From Bacteroides sp. (GTDB taxonomy: Bacteria > Bacteroidota > Bacteroidia > Bacteroidales > Bacteroidaceae), in the NCBI GenBank assembly GCA_022648295.1, contig JALCME010000007.1:62001-126000 (forward strand): a stretch of 64,000 nt of DNA, given 5' to 3'. The number at the start of each line of letters is the position of its first letter. Within the stretch, counting starts at the first letter, position 1. The position numbers and the translations under genes are program-made. The notes under the pieces were generated by a model. It worked only from the letters and a program-made list of their open reading frames with translations, made no database searches and had not been told where the DNA came from. Of the stretch, positions 39,823 through 48,967 are shown one piece after another.

Positions 39823-42672
39823 ATGAAAAGTGATCTCTTAGCTTGCCGTCATATCGGCATCAGCAAGAAAGATGAAGAACAAATGCTCCAAAAAATCGGA
39901 GTAGGCAGCCTGGATGAACTGATTGATAGAACCATTCCTACCAACATCAGGTTGAAAGAACCTCTTAAATTACCCGAAGCCCTGACAGAATACGAATTCG
40001 GGAAACATATTGCACAGCTGGCAAGTAAAAACAAGCTTTATACGACTTATATCGGTCTGGGTTGGTATAACACCATCACTCCGGCTGTTATTCAACGTAA
40101 CGTTTTTGAAAATCCGGTTTGGTATACCTCATACACTCCCTATCAGACTGAAATCTCCCAAGGACGACTTGAAGCCCTTATGAATTTCCAAACCGTTGTT
40201 TCCGACCTGACAGGGATGCCACTCGCTAATTCTTCCTTATTGGACGAAGCCACAGCTGCTGCCGAAGCGGTAAGCATGATGTACGGACTACGTCCGCGAC
40301 AGATGCAAAAAGATGGAGCCAACGTTGTATTCGTGGACGAGAGCATCTTTCCTCAAACCTTAGCCGTAATGACCACCCGCGCCATTCCCCAAGGCATCGA
40401 AATCCGTACGGGCAAATATACCGAACTTAAGTTTACTCCGGATATTTTCGGTTGTGTACTGCAATATCCCAATGCGAGCGGTAACATAGAAGATTATCGT
40501 GCATTAGTAGAAAAAGCCCATGCTGCCAACTGCAAAGTGGCTGTTGCTGCCGATATTCTTAGTCTGGCTTTACTCACTCCTCCGGGAGAATGGGGTGCAG
40601 ACATTGTATTTGGGAGTACCCAACGTCTGGGAGTACCCTTGTTCTACGGAGGTCCTTCCGCTGCTTACTTTGCAACAAGAGACGAATATAAACGTAATAT
40701 GCCGGGAAGAATCATAGGTTGGTCGAAAGACAAATACGGAAAGCTGTGTTTCCGAATGGCTTTGCAGACCAGAGAACAGCATATTAAACGGGAAAAGGCA
40801 ACATCCAATATCTGCACGGCACAAGCATTGCTTGCAACCATGGCTGGCTTCTATGCCGTATATCACGGTCCGGAAGGCATACGACGTATTGCAGAACGCA
40901 TTCACGGCATTGCCGTTTATCTGGAGAAACAGATCAATAAATTAGGATACTGCCAGCTGAATACTCAATATTTTGACACACTTCGCTTTGCCTTACCGAG
41001 CAATGTATCCGCACAGCAAATACGCACCATTGCATTGAGTAAAGAAGTCAATCTACGTTACTTTGATAATGGAGATGTAGGAATGAGCATTGATGAAACC
41101 ACTGACATAGCAGACGTTAATGTATTAATTTCCATCTTTGCCATTGCAGCGGAAAGAGACTGGACAAAAGTGAACGACATTCCTATGGAATGTACAATCA
41201 ATGATGCATTAAAACGCCAAAGTGCTTATCTCACTCATGAAGTATTCAGCAAATACCATACGGAGACGGAGATGATGCGTTACATTAAACGGCTCGACCG
41301 CAAAGATATTTCATTGGCGCAATCCATGATTTCCTTAGGATCATGTACCATGAAACTAAATGCCGCAGCAGAATTATTACCCCTTAGTCGACCAGAATTT
41401 ACCAATATGCATCCATTGGTTCCCGAAGACCAAGCTGAAGGCTATCGTGAATTAATTAACAACCTCGGGGAACTATTGAAAACCATTACGGGATTCAGTG
41501 GCATCAGCCTGCAACCCAATGCCGGTGCGGCAGGTGAATATACGGGACTTCGCGTCATCCGTGCTTATCTGGAAAGTATTGGTCAAGGACACCGTAGCAA
41601 GGTTATCATCCCGGCATCAGCACATGGCACTAATCCTGCTTCTGCCGTACAAGCCGGTTATACCACCGTGACTTGCGCCTGTGACGAACACGGAAATGTA
41701 GACATGAACGATCTTCGTATAAAGATAGAAGAGAACAAAGATGATCTTGCCGCACTTATGATCACCTACCCTTCTACTCACGGCATATTTGAAACCGAGA
41801 TTGTAGAAATCTGCCGCATGATTCATGCAGCCGGCGGACAGGTTTACATGGACGGTGCCAACATGAACGCACAGGTGGGGCTGACCAATCCCGGCTTTAT
41901 CGGAGCGGACGTATGCCATCTTAATTTACATAAAACATTCGCTATACCACATGGTGGAGGCGGTCCCGGTATAGGCCCTATTTGCGTAGCCGAGCATCTC
42001 AAACCATACCTGCCGGGGCATCCGCTATTCGGAAACGCTACCAACACGGTATCCTCCGCTCCATTTGGCAGTGCAGGCATGTTGCCGGTGACCTACGGAT
42101 ACATTCGTATGATGGGACTGGAAGGATTGACCCGTGCCACTAAGATAGCTATTCTCAATGCCAACTATTTGGCTGCTTGTCTCAATGATACTTATGGCAT
42201 AGTATATCGCGGAGCCAACGGCTTCGTAGGACATGAAATGATATTGGAATGCCGTCCCATACACGAAGCTACAGGTATTACCGAAAACGACATTGCTAAA
42301 CGCCTGATGGATTACGGCTATCACGCTCCTACTCTGTCTTTCCCTGTTCATGGTACATTAATGATAGAACCCACCGAAAGTGAAAGTCTGGCAGAACTGG
42401 ACAATTTTGTAGACAGTATGCTTGCCATCTGGGAAGAGATTAAAGAAGTCAAAGAAGGTGAAGCGGACAAAACCGATAATGTATTGATGAATGCTCCACA
42501 CCCCGAATATGAAGTCGTTGCCAACAACTGGGAACACAGCTATACGCGTGAAAAAGCAGCTTACCCCATTCAGAGCGTACGTGACAACAAGTTTTGGATC
42601 AATGTGGCCCGTGTAGATAATACGCTGGGAGACCGTAAACTTCTTACCACCCGCTATGAAACGTTTGATTGA
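39823..42672 (+). CDS. gcvP: Glycine dehydrogenase (decarboxylating) GcvP, P-protein
   Basis: A 949-residue single-chain P-protein of the glycine cleavage system, which decarboxylates glycine with pyridoxal phosphate and passes the aminomethyl group to the lipoylated H protein. The N-terminal half (about residues 1-450) and the C-terminal half (about 460-949) are both aminotransferase-fold. The PLP lysine is in CHLNLHKTFAIPHGGGGPG near residue 704, and SLGSCTMKLNAAAEL lies at the start of the second half. No H- or T-protein gene is adjacent. No glycine riboswitch is visible in the short 38 bp leader. Confidence 0.96.
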   Translation: MKSDLLACRHIGISKKDEEQMLQKIGVGSLDELIDRTIPTNIRLKEPLKLPEALTEYEFGKHIAQLASKNKLYTTYIGLGWYNTITPAVIQRNVFENPVWYTSYTPYQTEISQGRLEALMNFQTVVSDLTGMPLANSSLLDEATAAAEAVSMMYGLRPRQMQKDGANVVFVDESIFPQTLAVMTTRAIPQGIEIRTGKYTELKFTPDIFGCVLQYPNASGNIEDYRALVEKAHAANCKVAVAADILSLALLTPPGEWGADIVFGSTQRLGVPLFYGGPSAAYFATRDEYKRNMPGRIIGWSKDKYGKLCFRMALQTREQHIKREKATSNICTAQALLATMAGFYAVYHGPEGIRRIAERIHGIAVYLEKQINKLGYCQLNTQYFDTLRFALPSNVSAQQIRTIALSKEVNLRYFDNGDVGMSIDETTDIADVNVLISIFAIAAERDWTKVNDIPMECTINDALKRQSAYLTHEVFSKYHTETEMMRYIKRLDRKDISLAQSMISLGSCTMKLNAAAELLPLSRPEFTNMHPLVPEDQAEGYRELINNLGELLKTITGFSGISLQPNAGAAGEYTGLRVIRAYLESIGQGHRSKVIIPASAHGTNPASAVQAGYTTVTCACDEHGNVDMNDLRIKIEENKDDLAALMITYPSTHGIFETEIVEICRMIHAAGGQVYMDGANMNAQVGLTNPGFIGADVCHLNLHKTFAIPHGGGGPGIGPICVAEHLKPYLPGHPLFGNATNTVSSAPFGSAGMLPVTYGYIRMMGLEGLTRATKIAILNANYLAACLNDTYGIVYRGANGFVGHEMILECRPIHEATGITENDIAKRLMDYGYHAPTLSFPVHGTLMIEPTESESLAELDNFVDSMLAIWEEIKEVKEGEADKTDNVLMNAPHPEYEVVANNWEHSYTREKAAYPIQSVRDNKFWINVARVDNTLGDRKLLTTRYETFD

Positions 42673-42761
42673 CAAACACGTGCAATAGAGGTAGGATGAA
42701 CTAAATTGTAATAAGCATAATTTATTCCCAATAAGCGGCGAACAGAATTGTTTATATATAG

Positions 42762-42814
42762 AAAAGAACGAAGCAGACAGTTACTTTTAGCTAAAATGCC
42801 CCGTTCTTTTTTGT
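42762..42814 (+). terminator. Possible gcvP terminator
   Basis: Arms aaaagaacg (42762-42770) and cgttctttt (42802-42810) flank a loop that contains the palindrome ttttagctaaaa (42785-42796), and T-rich sequence follows. The loop is long, so the assignment is moderate. Confidence 0.5.
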
Positions 42815-42836
42815 TTTTTACGGTGCTAATTCTTCA

Positions 42837-42918
42837 GCCCACAACTGTGGGCCCGCGGGTTTACAGCTGTGGGCTCTTCGGCCCACAATTGTCCCCCGGA
42901 GAGCCCACGTTGTAAACC
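42837..42918. repeat. GC-rich multi-hairpin structured element
   Basis: The element contains a self-complementary gcccacaactgtgggc (42837-42852), a stem-loop gtgggc-tcttcg-gcccac (around 42869-42885), and outer arms ggtttaca (42858-42865) and tgtaaacc (42911-42918). Together they can fold into a cruciform or branched RNA. The sharp GC rise in an AT-rich gap suggests a mobile or dispersed repeat. Confidence 0.55.
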
Positions 42919-43210
42919 GAAGTTTTGCCTTATGTATTTTGATATTTAACTAAAGGAATCAGCATAAATTATAAGGTAATGGAATGAATATATCTCACGA
43001 TACGAGTCTCTTAAAAATCAATGTAAGAAGAAAGCAGAAAGAGTAAAAAAGGAGAAATACGCTCTAAATCATAAATCTATTTTTAAGTTTGAGCTATAAA
43101 CCTCATATAGATAAGGATAATATCAACTTTGTATGACTGCTCATACCATATGAAATATTTTTGTAGTATATTTGAAATATGTATTTAATCAAATATGAGC
43201 CTTAAAATAA

Positions 43211-43218
43211 TATCTTTG
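43211..43218 (+). promoter_or_regulatory. -7 promoter box (TATCTTTG) upstream of the fimbrillin-nuclease gene
   Basis: A match to TAnnTTTG, 51 bp before the ATG at 43270. No clear -33 element is present. Confidence 0.4.
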
Positions 43219-43269
43219 ATAACTTTAAATAGAAATTAGTATTACTTTAATTCATAATCAAGTATTAAA

Positions 43270-44904
43270 ATGTCACTAAAAATCAAAAAGAACCGTGCTC
43301 TTCTACTATACTTGTTAGTAGTAGCATTATTTGGCTGTAGCAGCAAAGGAACATTACACGATACCGATGAACAAACACCGGTATACTTTTCCTCAACCGT
43401 ATCAGACAATAGTTTCACACGTGTAAGTGGAACAAACTGGAGTGATGGTGATCAGATAGGAGTCTTTGCAATACAACACGCAAAAGCCCTGTTGAACACT
43501 AATATTTATGGAGATTGTGACAACGCTCCATTTAGCACTAATTCAAATGGGGTATTCTATTCAACAGGGGCTAATATATATTATCCTCAAGACGATTCCG
43601 CACTTGACTTTATTGCATACTACCCTTATAAAAGTAGTATAACAAACTATACCTACCCCATTGATCTAAGCAAACAAGAAGATGTGCTATATAGTAATAA
43701 CCTAAGCGGACTGACTCAATCGAACAGCAATGCAACATTGGCATTTAAGCACATTTTGTCTAAAATTATATTTTCTGTCAAAGCAGATAATACGGATGCT
43801 TCATTAAACGGATTATCTGCCACCATAGAAGGAGGAAAAACCAAAGCAACGCTATCTCTAGCCAACGGTGAATTAACAATTGATGAAACCTCCAACGGAA
43901 CAACAGCGGCAGTAGTAACCGGAAGCGGTAATAATGAAAAAGAAGTTGAAATCATCGCGTTACCATCAAATAAGGCGAACGAACTTACCGCCAAGTTTAT
44001 TATAAACGGACAAACCTACACCTATGTCGTTCCCGATCCGCTCGTTGCAGCAAAAGTTTATAAATATGATATAACCCTTCAGGGAGTTCCCCCTACAGTC
44101 AAAAAGACAAGTTCCTACATGGAAATACCGGTATATACATCGGCAGAAACGGCTCCTCATTCGGTAAGTGTATTACATATGGTAGGAAGTACGAGTTGGC
44201 TCAACTCCAATTATACATATACCAATAACAACATCCGCAATTACAGCATTCTTTATGATACTGAAGATCGCGTTCCTTATTGGGTTGCCTATCCGCTGTA
44301 TCCCATATATTTGGCTACAGGAAATAGAACAGATGCGTGGGACTATGATCCAGACATCGATAAGACTTTACAACCAAATCTCAGTTCCACATGGCGGCAA
44401 AGCGGTACAAACTACAATAGAGGACACCTATTGGCTAGTGCCAGTAGAAATGCAACAACCAGTCTGAATAAAACAACATTCTATTATACGAACATGTGCC
44501 CGCAAGAAGGATCAATGAACTCAGGAACATGGGCAGATCTGGAAAACAAAGAACGAGCCTGGTGTCAAGATGCTGCGTACGACACCCTGTATGCAGTTAC
44601 CGGTTGTATTCTACCGGAAGCACCAGAAACCATTTCGACTGTAAACGATGTAGATGGAAAGCCATCAGTGGTCCCCAAATATCTCTATAAAGCACTTTTA
44701 CGTAAAAACAAAGCATCAGGGAACTATACATCCATAGCATTCCGCATGGAAAATGCCAACACAGGAATCCCCTATTACAATGCGAAGTATGTTATATCAG
44801 TATCCGAACTGGAAAAAGAAACAGGATTCACATTCTTCCCCAATCTCCCGGACGATATTGCATCTACCGTAAAAAGTAACACAGACTTAACAAATTGGAA
44901 TTAA
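43270..44904 (+). CDS. Fimbrillin-like lipoprotein fused to a DNA/RNA non-specific endonuclease
   Basis: A 544-residue protein with a lipoprotein signal ending at ALFGCSS. Residues about 35-275 are a fimbrillin-like (Mfa2/FimA-related) N-terminal domain with the GTNWSDGDQIGVFAI, IYYPQDDSALDFIAYYPY and KHILSKIIFSV segments. Residues about 290-540 resemble the beta-beta-alpha-metal nuclease of the Serratia NUC family: NYNRGHLLAS supplies the catalytic histidine (the usual motif is DRGH) and NMCPQEGSMNSGTWADLEN supplies the metal-binding asparagine. The protein should sit on the outside of the outer membrane and cut extracellular nucleic acid, as inferred from the layout. A related lipoprotein gene follows 92 bp downstream. 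Confidence 0.85.
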   Translation: MSLKIKKNRALLLYLLVVALFGCSSKGTLHDTDEQTPVYFSSTVSDNSFTRVSGTNWSDGDQIGVFAIQHAKALLNTNIYGDCDNAPFSTNSNGVFYSTGANIYYPQDDSALDFIAYYPYKSSITNYTYPIDLSKQEDVLYSNNLSGLTQSNSNATLAFKHILSKIIFSVKADNTDASLNGLSATIEGGKTKATLSLANGELTIDETSNGTTAAVVTGSGNNEKEVEIIALPSNKANELTAKFIINGQTYTYVVPDPLVAAKVYKYDITLQGVPPTVKKTSSYMEIPVYTSAETAPHSVSVLHMVGSTSWLNSNYTYTNNNIRNYSILYDTEDRVPYWVAYPLYPIYLATGNRTDAWDYDPDIDKTLQPNLSSTWRQSGTNYNRGHLLASASRNATTSLNKTTFYYTNMCPQEGSMNSGTWADLENKERAWCQDAAYDTLYAVTGCILPEAPETISTVNDVDGKPSVVPKYLYKALLRKNKASGNYTSIAFRMENANTGIPYYNAKYVISVSELEKETGFTFFPNLPDDIASTVKSNTDLTNWN

Positions 44905-44996
44905 GCTTTGTATGCTTCTACAAAAGAGTAACGATAATAACAAATAGATAAACAAATAAGTCAGTAAAACTGACCTTATACTTAAAAATATACATT

Positions 44997-46715
44997 ATGA
45001 AGAATTTAAATTATTTTATAGCACTAACTTTAAGCACATTACTTCTTTCGTCTTGTGGGTCTGATAAAGATTCCCCTATTCCAGACAATAACCCAGTTAT
45101 ATTTCAAGCTTCCATTGGTAATATTACTCGCGCAAGTGGTACTTCGTGGGATAGTGGAGATGCTATTGGTATATATGCATTAAATGCAGGAGAGACTTTT
45201 CCAAGCGGTGTATATAACAGCAAAAATAACATCAAATATACCACAACTGGTGATGGCACTTTTACAGCGCAAAGTAATGCCATTTCTTTTCCAGACGAAG
45301 GACAATTAAGTTTTGTAGCTTATTATCCCTATACCGATCCAATCAATAATTATTCATATAGCATCAATGTTTCCAATCAAAGTGATCCTACTGCTATTGA
45401 CTTACTATATTCTAATAATGCGACAAGCCTTGGCAAAACAACTTCTGCAGTTAGCTTACAATTTAAGCACATGCTTTCGATGATGAGTTTAAACATATCC
45501 ATCGGGAACGGTATCAGTTCTTTAGATGGAATGACAGCATCGATTAAAGACCTAAAAACATCAGGAACACTTAACTTAGCTGACGGAACCATCTCAGCAG
45601 GCACTACAACAGAATCCATAACTCCCGTTTTATCAGGAACAACAAATGCAAAAACGCTTACCGCTATTGTATTGCCTAAACAAGATTTTAAAAATGCAAC
45701 AGTGAGCATAACCTTGAATGGAAAGACTTACGAATGGAAACCTGAATCACAGGAGTTAGATCCTAGTAAGAAGTACACATATAGTCTTCAGTTGAATTCA
45801 AGCGGTTTAACAGCTATCCAACCGTCAGCTACCATTGTAGATTGGGAAGCTGGAAATACAGGTTCAGGAACAACAGTGCTGACTCCGATTGAACAACCTA
45901 AATTTACAACAGATAAAACAACCGTTGCTTTACCGGCAAGCGGCTCCCTCACCGATAATATTGCACTGACAACACAAACAGACCAAGCATGGACTACAAG
46001 TAGCGATCAAAGTTGGCTTAGCGTAACAGCAAACGGAACAGGCAGTGGAAATATAACACTAACAGCAGAAGAAAATACCGCAACGACCTCACGTACTGCA
46101 ACCGTAACGATCACCCCGACCGGGTCAACCACTCTTTCTCCTATTACTATTACGGTAACACAGGAAGCTGCATCTTCAACCCCGCCGGCAACACCCGGTT
46201 TGTTATTTCCAGGATCTGATTTTGAAAATTGGACCACTTTCACAGGCGCTTTAAATAGTTATGGACTAAAAGACGCGGAACAAAGTACAGACGGAGGTCG
46301 TAACAGCTCGTCGGCATTACATATCAATGTAACACCGAGTAGTAATGATTATGTATTCACAGCACTTGTACCAAGTAACTTCTCTGCAGCAGGGAAGACT
46401 AAAATCATATTTTATATTAAAGGTACAGCTGACGGGAAATCTTTGTCCATGAATGTATACCAAAATGATAACAATAGTAGTGGATATGTAATGTTCAATC
46501 TTAGCGATTGCAGTGGCGATGCCACCATACAGTCAAGTGGTACAAACAGTTATACAGGCTCAATTAATACAAATGGCAATTGGGTGAAAATAACTCTCAA
46601 TATAGCTGATATAGCCAGCAATATATCTACAACCGCTGGAAATAATTTATTTGCATTAAAGGTTGGTAAAACAGCTGCATACGATCTGTACGTAGATGAT
46701 CTTACCATTGAATAA
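44997..46715 (+). CDS. Fimbrillin-like lipoprotein with BACON domain and C-terminal carbohydrate-binding-like module
   Basis: A 572-residue protein with a lipoprotein signal ending at LLLSSCGS. The N-terminal region (about 35-280) parallels the preceding gene (GTSWDSGDAIGIYAL, QLSFVAYYPY and FKHMLSMMSLN segments). Residues about 300-400 form a BACON-type Ig-like domain (TDQAWTTSSDQSWLSV and TATVTITPTGS), and the last 170 residues a beta-sandwich reminiscent of carbohydrate-binding or DUF5017-like modules. BACON domains are linked to mucin and glycan binding in Bacteroides. It probably works with the upstream nuclease protein at the cell surface; the exact ligand is unknown. Confidence 0.82.
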   Translation: MKNLNYFIALTLSTLLLSSCGSDKDSPIPDNNPVIFQASIGNITRASGTSWDSGDAIGIYALNAGETFPSGVYNSKNNIKYTTTGDGTFTAQSNAISFPDEGQLSFVAYYPYTDPINNYSYSINVSNQSDPTAIDLLYSNNATSLGKTTSAVSLQFKHMLSMMSLNISIGNGISSLDGMTASIKDLKTSGTLNLADGTISAGTTTESITPVLSGTTNAKTLTAIVLPKQDFKNATVSITLNGKTYEWKPESQELDPSKKYTYSLQLNSSGLTAIQPSATIVDWEAGNTGSGTTVLTPIEQPKFTTDKTTVALPASGSLTDNIALTTQTDQAWTTSSDQSWLSVTANGTGSGNITLTAEENTATTSRTATVTITPTGSTTLSPITITVTQEAASSTPPATPGLLFPGSDFENWTTFTGALNSYGLKDAEQSTDGGRNSSSALHINVTPSSNDYVFTALVPSNFSAAGKTKIIFYIKGTADGKSLSMNVYQNDNNSSGYVMFNLSDCSGDATIQSSGTNSYTGSINTNGNWVKITLNIADIASNISTTAGNNLFALKVGKTAAYDLYVDDLTIE

Positions 46716-46769
46716 TGAAGTCATCTCATTGAGCAGATGAACAATGTTCAAGAGACTTGGAGTTTATAA

Positions 46770-46815
46770 AAAAAATCACTCTTACTATGGTATACTGTAG
46801 TAAGAGTGATTTTTT
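46770..46815. terminator. Perfect bidirectional terminator
   Basis: Perfectly complementary 18-base arms (46770-46787 and 46798-46815) surround the loop tggtatactg. A-rich and T-rich ends make it functional for the fimbrillin gene and for the converging nitroreductase gene. Confidence 0.85.
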
Positions 46816-46867
46816 ATTTCTATGACTCTTAAGATTACCTCTTCTATTTCATATTAAAGACCATCAC

Positions 46868-47365
46868 TTATTTAATGATAGTTACGGTGCCTTCTTTCAA
46901 TACCTTTTCTTTAACCGGAGGCATAGCTGCGTAGCCCAAAGCTGCACAACCGTACACTTTATGATTTTCGGGTATACCAAAAGAAGTGAGTAACGAACGT
47001 ACTTCCGGATCATCGCAAGTTTGTCCCAATTGATTAATCCAACAAGAACCAATGCCAAGTGACTTGGCTGCTAAGAACATGTTCTCCAAAGCACAAGCGC
47101 AATCCATTCCCGCCCACCATTGCGAAGAGTCATTGGATACAATGACCAAAGTCGGCGCATGGTAATAGCAGCAATAGGTCTTACTTTGACCACGTTCCTG
47201 CATACGAGGATCATCACTCTTAGCAAAGGCTCCTTTAATTTTCTCATTCAGCTCTTCCAACAACTCTTTATTTTGAATAGCAGTGAAATGCCATGTCTGC
47301 ATATTCATTCCACTGGGAGCATAAGTTGCTACATCCAGTATTTCCCTTAAATCAGTCTCATCCAC
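46868..47365 (-). CDS. Nitroreductase family protein, N-terminus in doubt
   Basis: A 165-residue FMN-dependent reductase domain with NMQTWHF and the later GSCWINQLGQ and ALGYAAMPPV segments of the nitroreductase fold. The first available start is a GTG at 47365, which removes the family's conserved N-terminal FMN-phosphate-binding region. The same frame continues upstream without a stop to 47443 and encodes TIKSRRSVRAYTGQQ, exactly the missing segment, but it contains no ATG, GTG or TTG. Either initiation is at an unusual codon (ATA or ATT), or the original start codon has been lost. Members reduce nitro compounds or flavins with NAD(P)H. Confidence 0.8.
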   Translation of the reverse strand: MDETDLREILDVATYAPSGMNMQTWHFTAIQNKELLEELNEKIKGAFAKSDDPRMQERGQSKTYCCYYHAPTLVIVSNDSSQWWAGMDCACALENMFLAAKSLGIGSCWINQLGQTCDDPEVRSLLTSFGIPENHKVYGCAALGYAAMPPVKEKVLKEGTVTIIK

Positions 47366-47501
47366 CTGCTGTCCGGTATATGCACGTACACTACGACGCG
47401 ACTTAATTGTTTTTAGAATTTCATTTATTGTAAAATCTACCTTTTATATCCTCTGCTTTATTCCGTTTAGCTATCCATATATCTGGGAGTACGGCAACTT
47501 C

Positions 47502-48590
47502 CTACTTCCGAATCAATCCCACCTTAACATTCAACTTAAAATAATATATCCCGTTCTCCTTTTCCAGAAAACCATATTTATCCTTATCCACCGATCCCTT
47601 CTCAAACCGGGTGTTTTGGTAAAGGAAATTAGCAAGCACTTCTCTCCGGGATTTATGGTAACAAAGCACCTTGCCATCCTTATCCGTCAAGAACAAACCC
47701 TCAACCGCTGAATCCGTACCATTATAAATTTTAGCCGGGCGCATACCCAATGCAAGTGCCAACAAGAATTGCTTCATCTTGAACTCATAAAAACCGTGTT
47801 TTTGAATCAATTCATCTTTGATCTTCAATGGATTCATTTCTTTCATTCTATCAGTCAACTCACTTACTTTTGTAATACCATCAAGATGCATTAACCGAAT
47901 CATTTCTGCCAACATACGCGGAAAATGTAAATCTATCATTAGCAGATTGGAACGGAACACTTTATCGGCAACATCGGCATATTTCAAAACTCCTCCTAAC
48001 CGTTCAATCATCATCATGCGCTCAGCCACTTCATTAGGAGATTCGGGCAAAGCATTGATTTTGCTAACTGTGGGCGAGGCAAACTTAATCCCGCTTTGCT
48101 CCAATTTCAGGTTAGCCGTACGTCCTCCATCCAGTAAAGGGTTCATCGGACTTAGGCGGCAGCGAACATTAAAACCGCTCATTGGTGCATCAGTGTGCCA
48201 GAAAGCAACAGAGAAATCGGTACGATCTTCCGTCTTAGCCTCCAGATCGTAAATATTCAACGCATCCAGAAAACCTTCAATCGATTGAGGAACTTCAACC
48301 ATATCCATTCCAGACGATGATTTCAACAGATCGAGTAAACAATCGGCTGCTGCGGAAAAATCTTCACGGGCAATACTCATTTCCCCTTTATCCCCCTTAA
48401 TGCGAACTTGTTCCTTTTCCACATAGTAACAACGGGTACCATCATGCTCTTCTCTTTTAATAACGGAAATATTCCAAGGATGATCTTCCGGCCTGCCCTG
48501 TGCATCACCCGGACTGACTTGCCCTTCCGCCAACAATCGGAAGAACGTGTAAAGTTCCCCCAATTCCCTTTTGGTTGCTTCAAATGCCAT
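47502..48590 (-). CDS. HpaII-family type II restriction endonuclease (CCGG)
   Basis: A 362-residue protein that I recognise as the HpaII restriction enzyme family (RE_HpaII), full length for the family. It starts MAFEATKRELGELYTFF and carries the conserved LEAKTEDRTDFS segment at residues 116-127, the NPLLDGGRTANLK segment and a C-terminal GSVDKDKYGFLEKENG segment. HpaII cuts unmethylated CCGG. No cytosine methyltransferase gene is in the flanking sequence, so the host must be protected from elsewhere, or this protein may be inactive. It lies between the nitroreductase gene and a CDGSH gene of the opposite strand. Confidence 0.8.
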   Translation of the reverse strand: MAFEATKRELGELYTFFRLLAEGQVSPGDAQGRPEDHPWNISVIKREEHDGTRCYYVEKEQVRIKGDKGEMSIAREDFSAAADCLLDLLKSSSGMDMVEVPQSIEGFLDALNIYDLEAKTEDRTDFSVAFWHTDAPMSGFNVRCRLSPMNPLLDGGRTANLKLEQSGIKFASPTVSKINALPESPNEVAERMMMIERLGGVLKYADVADKVFRSNLLMIDLHFPRMLAEMIRLMHLDGITKVSELTDRMKEMNPLKIKDELIQKHGFYEFKMKQFLLALALGMRPAKIYNGTDSAVEGLFLTDKDGKVLCYHKSRREVLANFLYQNTRFEKGSVDKDKYGFLEKENGIYYFKLNVKVGLIRK

Positions 48591-48612
48591 ATCTGTTTTA
48601 TAATTTATTGGA

Positions 48613-48620
48613 CAAAGATA
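48613..48620 (-). promoter_or_regulatory. -7 promoter box (TATCTTTG) of the HpaII-family gene
   Basis: CAAAGATA on the plus strand reads TATCTTTG on the minus strand, 22 bp before the ATG at 48590. No -33 partner was found. Confidence 0.5.
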
Positions 48621-48740
48621 AAAAAACTACTCCATACATGAACGCAGGAATCAAAAAGAAAAGAAAAAGCCCCATCCAATAAACCTTTTCTAAACTGGCG
48701 TGTTATTATCACAATCTTGAACACTTAATAAAATTTGGTT

Positions 48741-48947
48741 ATGGAAAAGAATGATGAAAAAGTGATCGTAAAGGTGTTCCCTGACGGACCTTACGAAGTA
48801 AAAGGCAACTTTAGTTTTATTGGAAAAGACGGTAAGGAAATTTCCAACAATGGTACAGTTCATTTGTGTCGTTGCGGAGCTTCCAAAAACAAGCCTTATT
48901 GTGACGGTTCACACCACAAAGTAAACTTTAAAGATGGCGTAGAGTAA
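48741..48947 (+). CDS. CDGSH-type iron-sulfur protein
   Basis: A 68-residue protein from the ATG at 48741 (a TTG two codons earlier is less likely). The C-terminal half has the CDGSH cluster motif LCRCGASKNKPYCDGSHHK, in which three cysteines and the histidine bind a [2Fe-2S] cluster. Such small proteins handle electrons or iron-sulfur clusters; a specific partner is not evident. It is divergent from the HpaII-family gene and followed by a long terminator-like hairpin. Confidence 0.92.
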   Translation: MEKNDEKVIVKVFPDGPYEVKGNFSFIGKDGKEISNNGTVHLCRCGASKNKPYCDGSHHKVNFKDGVE

Positions 48948-48967
48948 TCTCATTCCCAGTAACACAG

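Larger units (their letters stand above)
42673..43269. other. Intergenic region between gcvP and the nuclease gene
   Basis: A 597 bp gap with a probable terminator (42762-42814), a complex GC-rich structured element (42837-42918) and an AT-rich upstream region of the nuclease gene with a -7 box at 43211-43218. No open frame of note. Confidence 0.6.
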
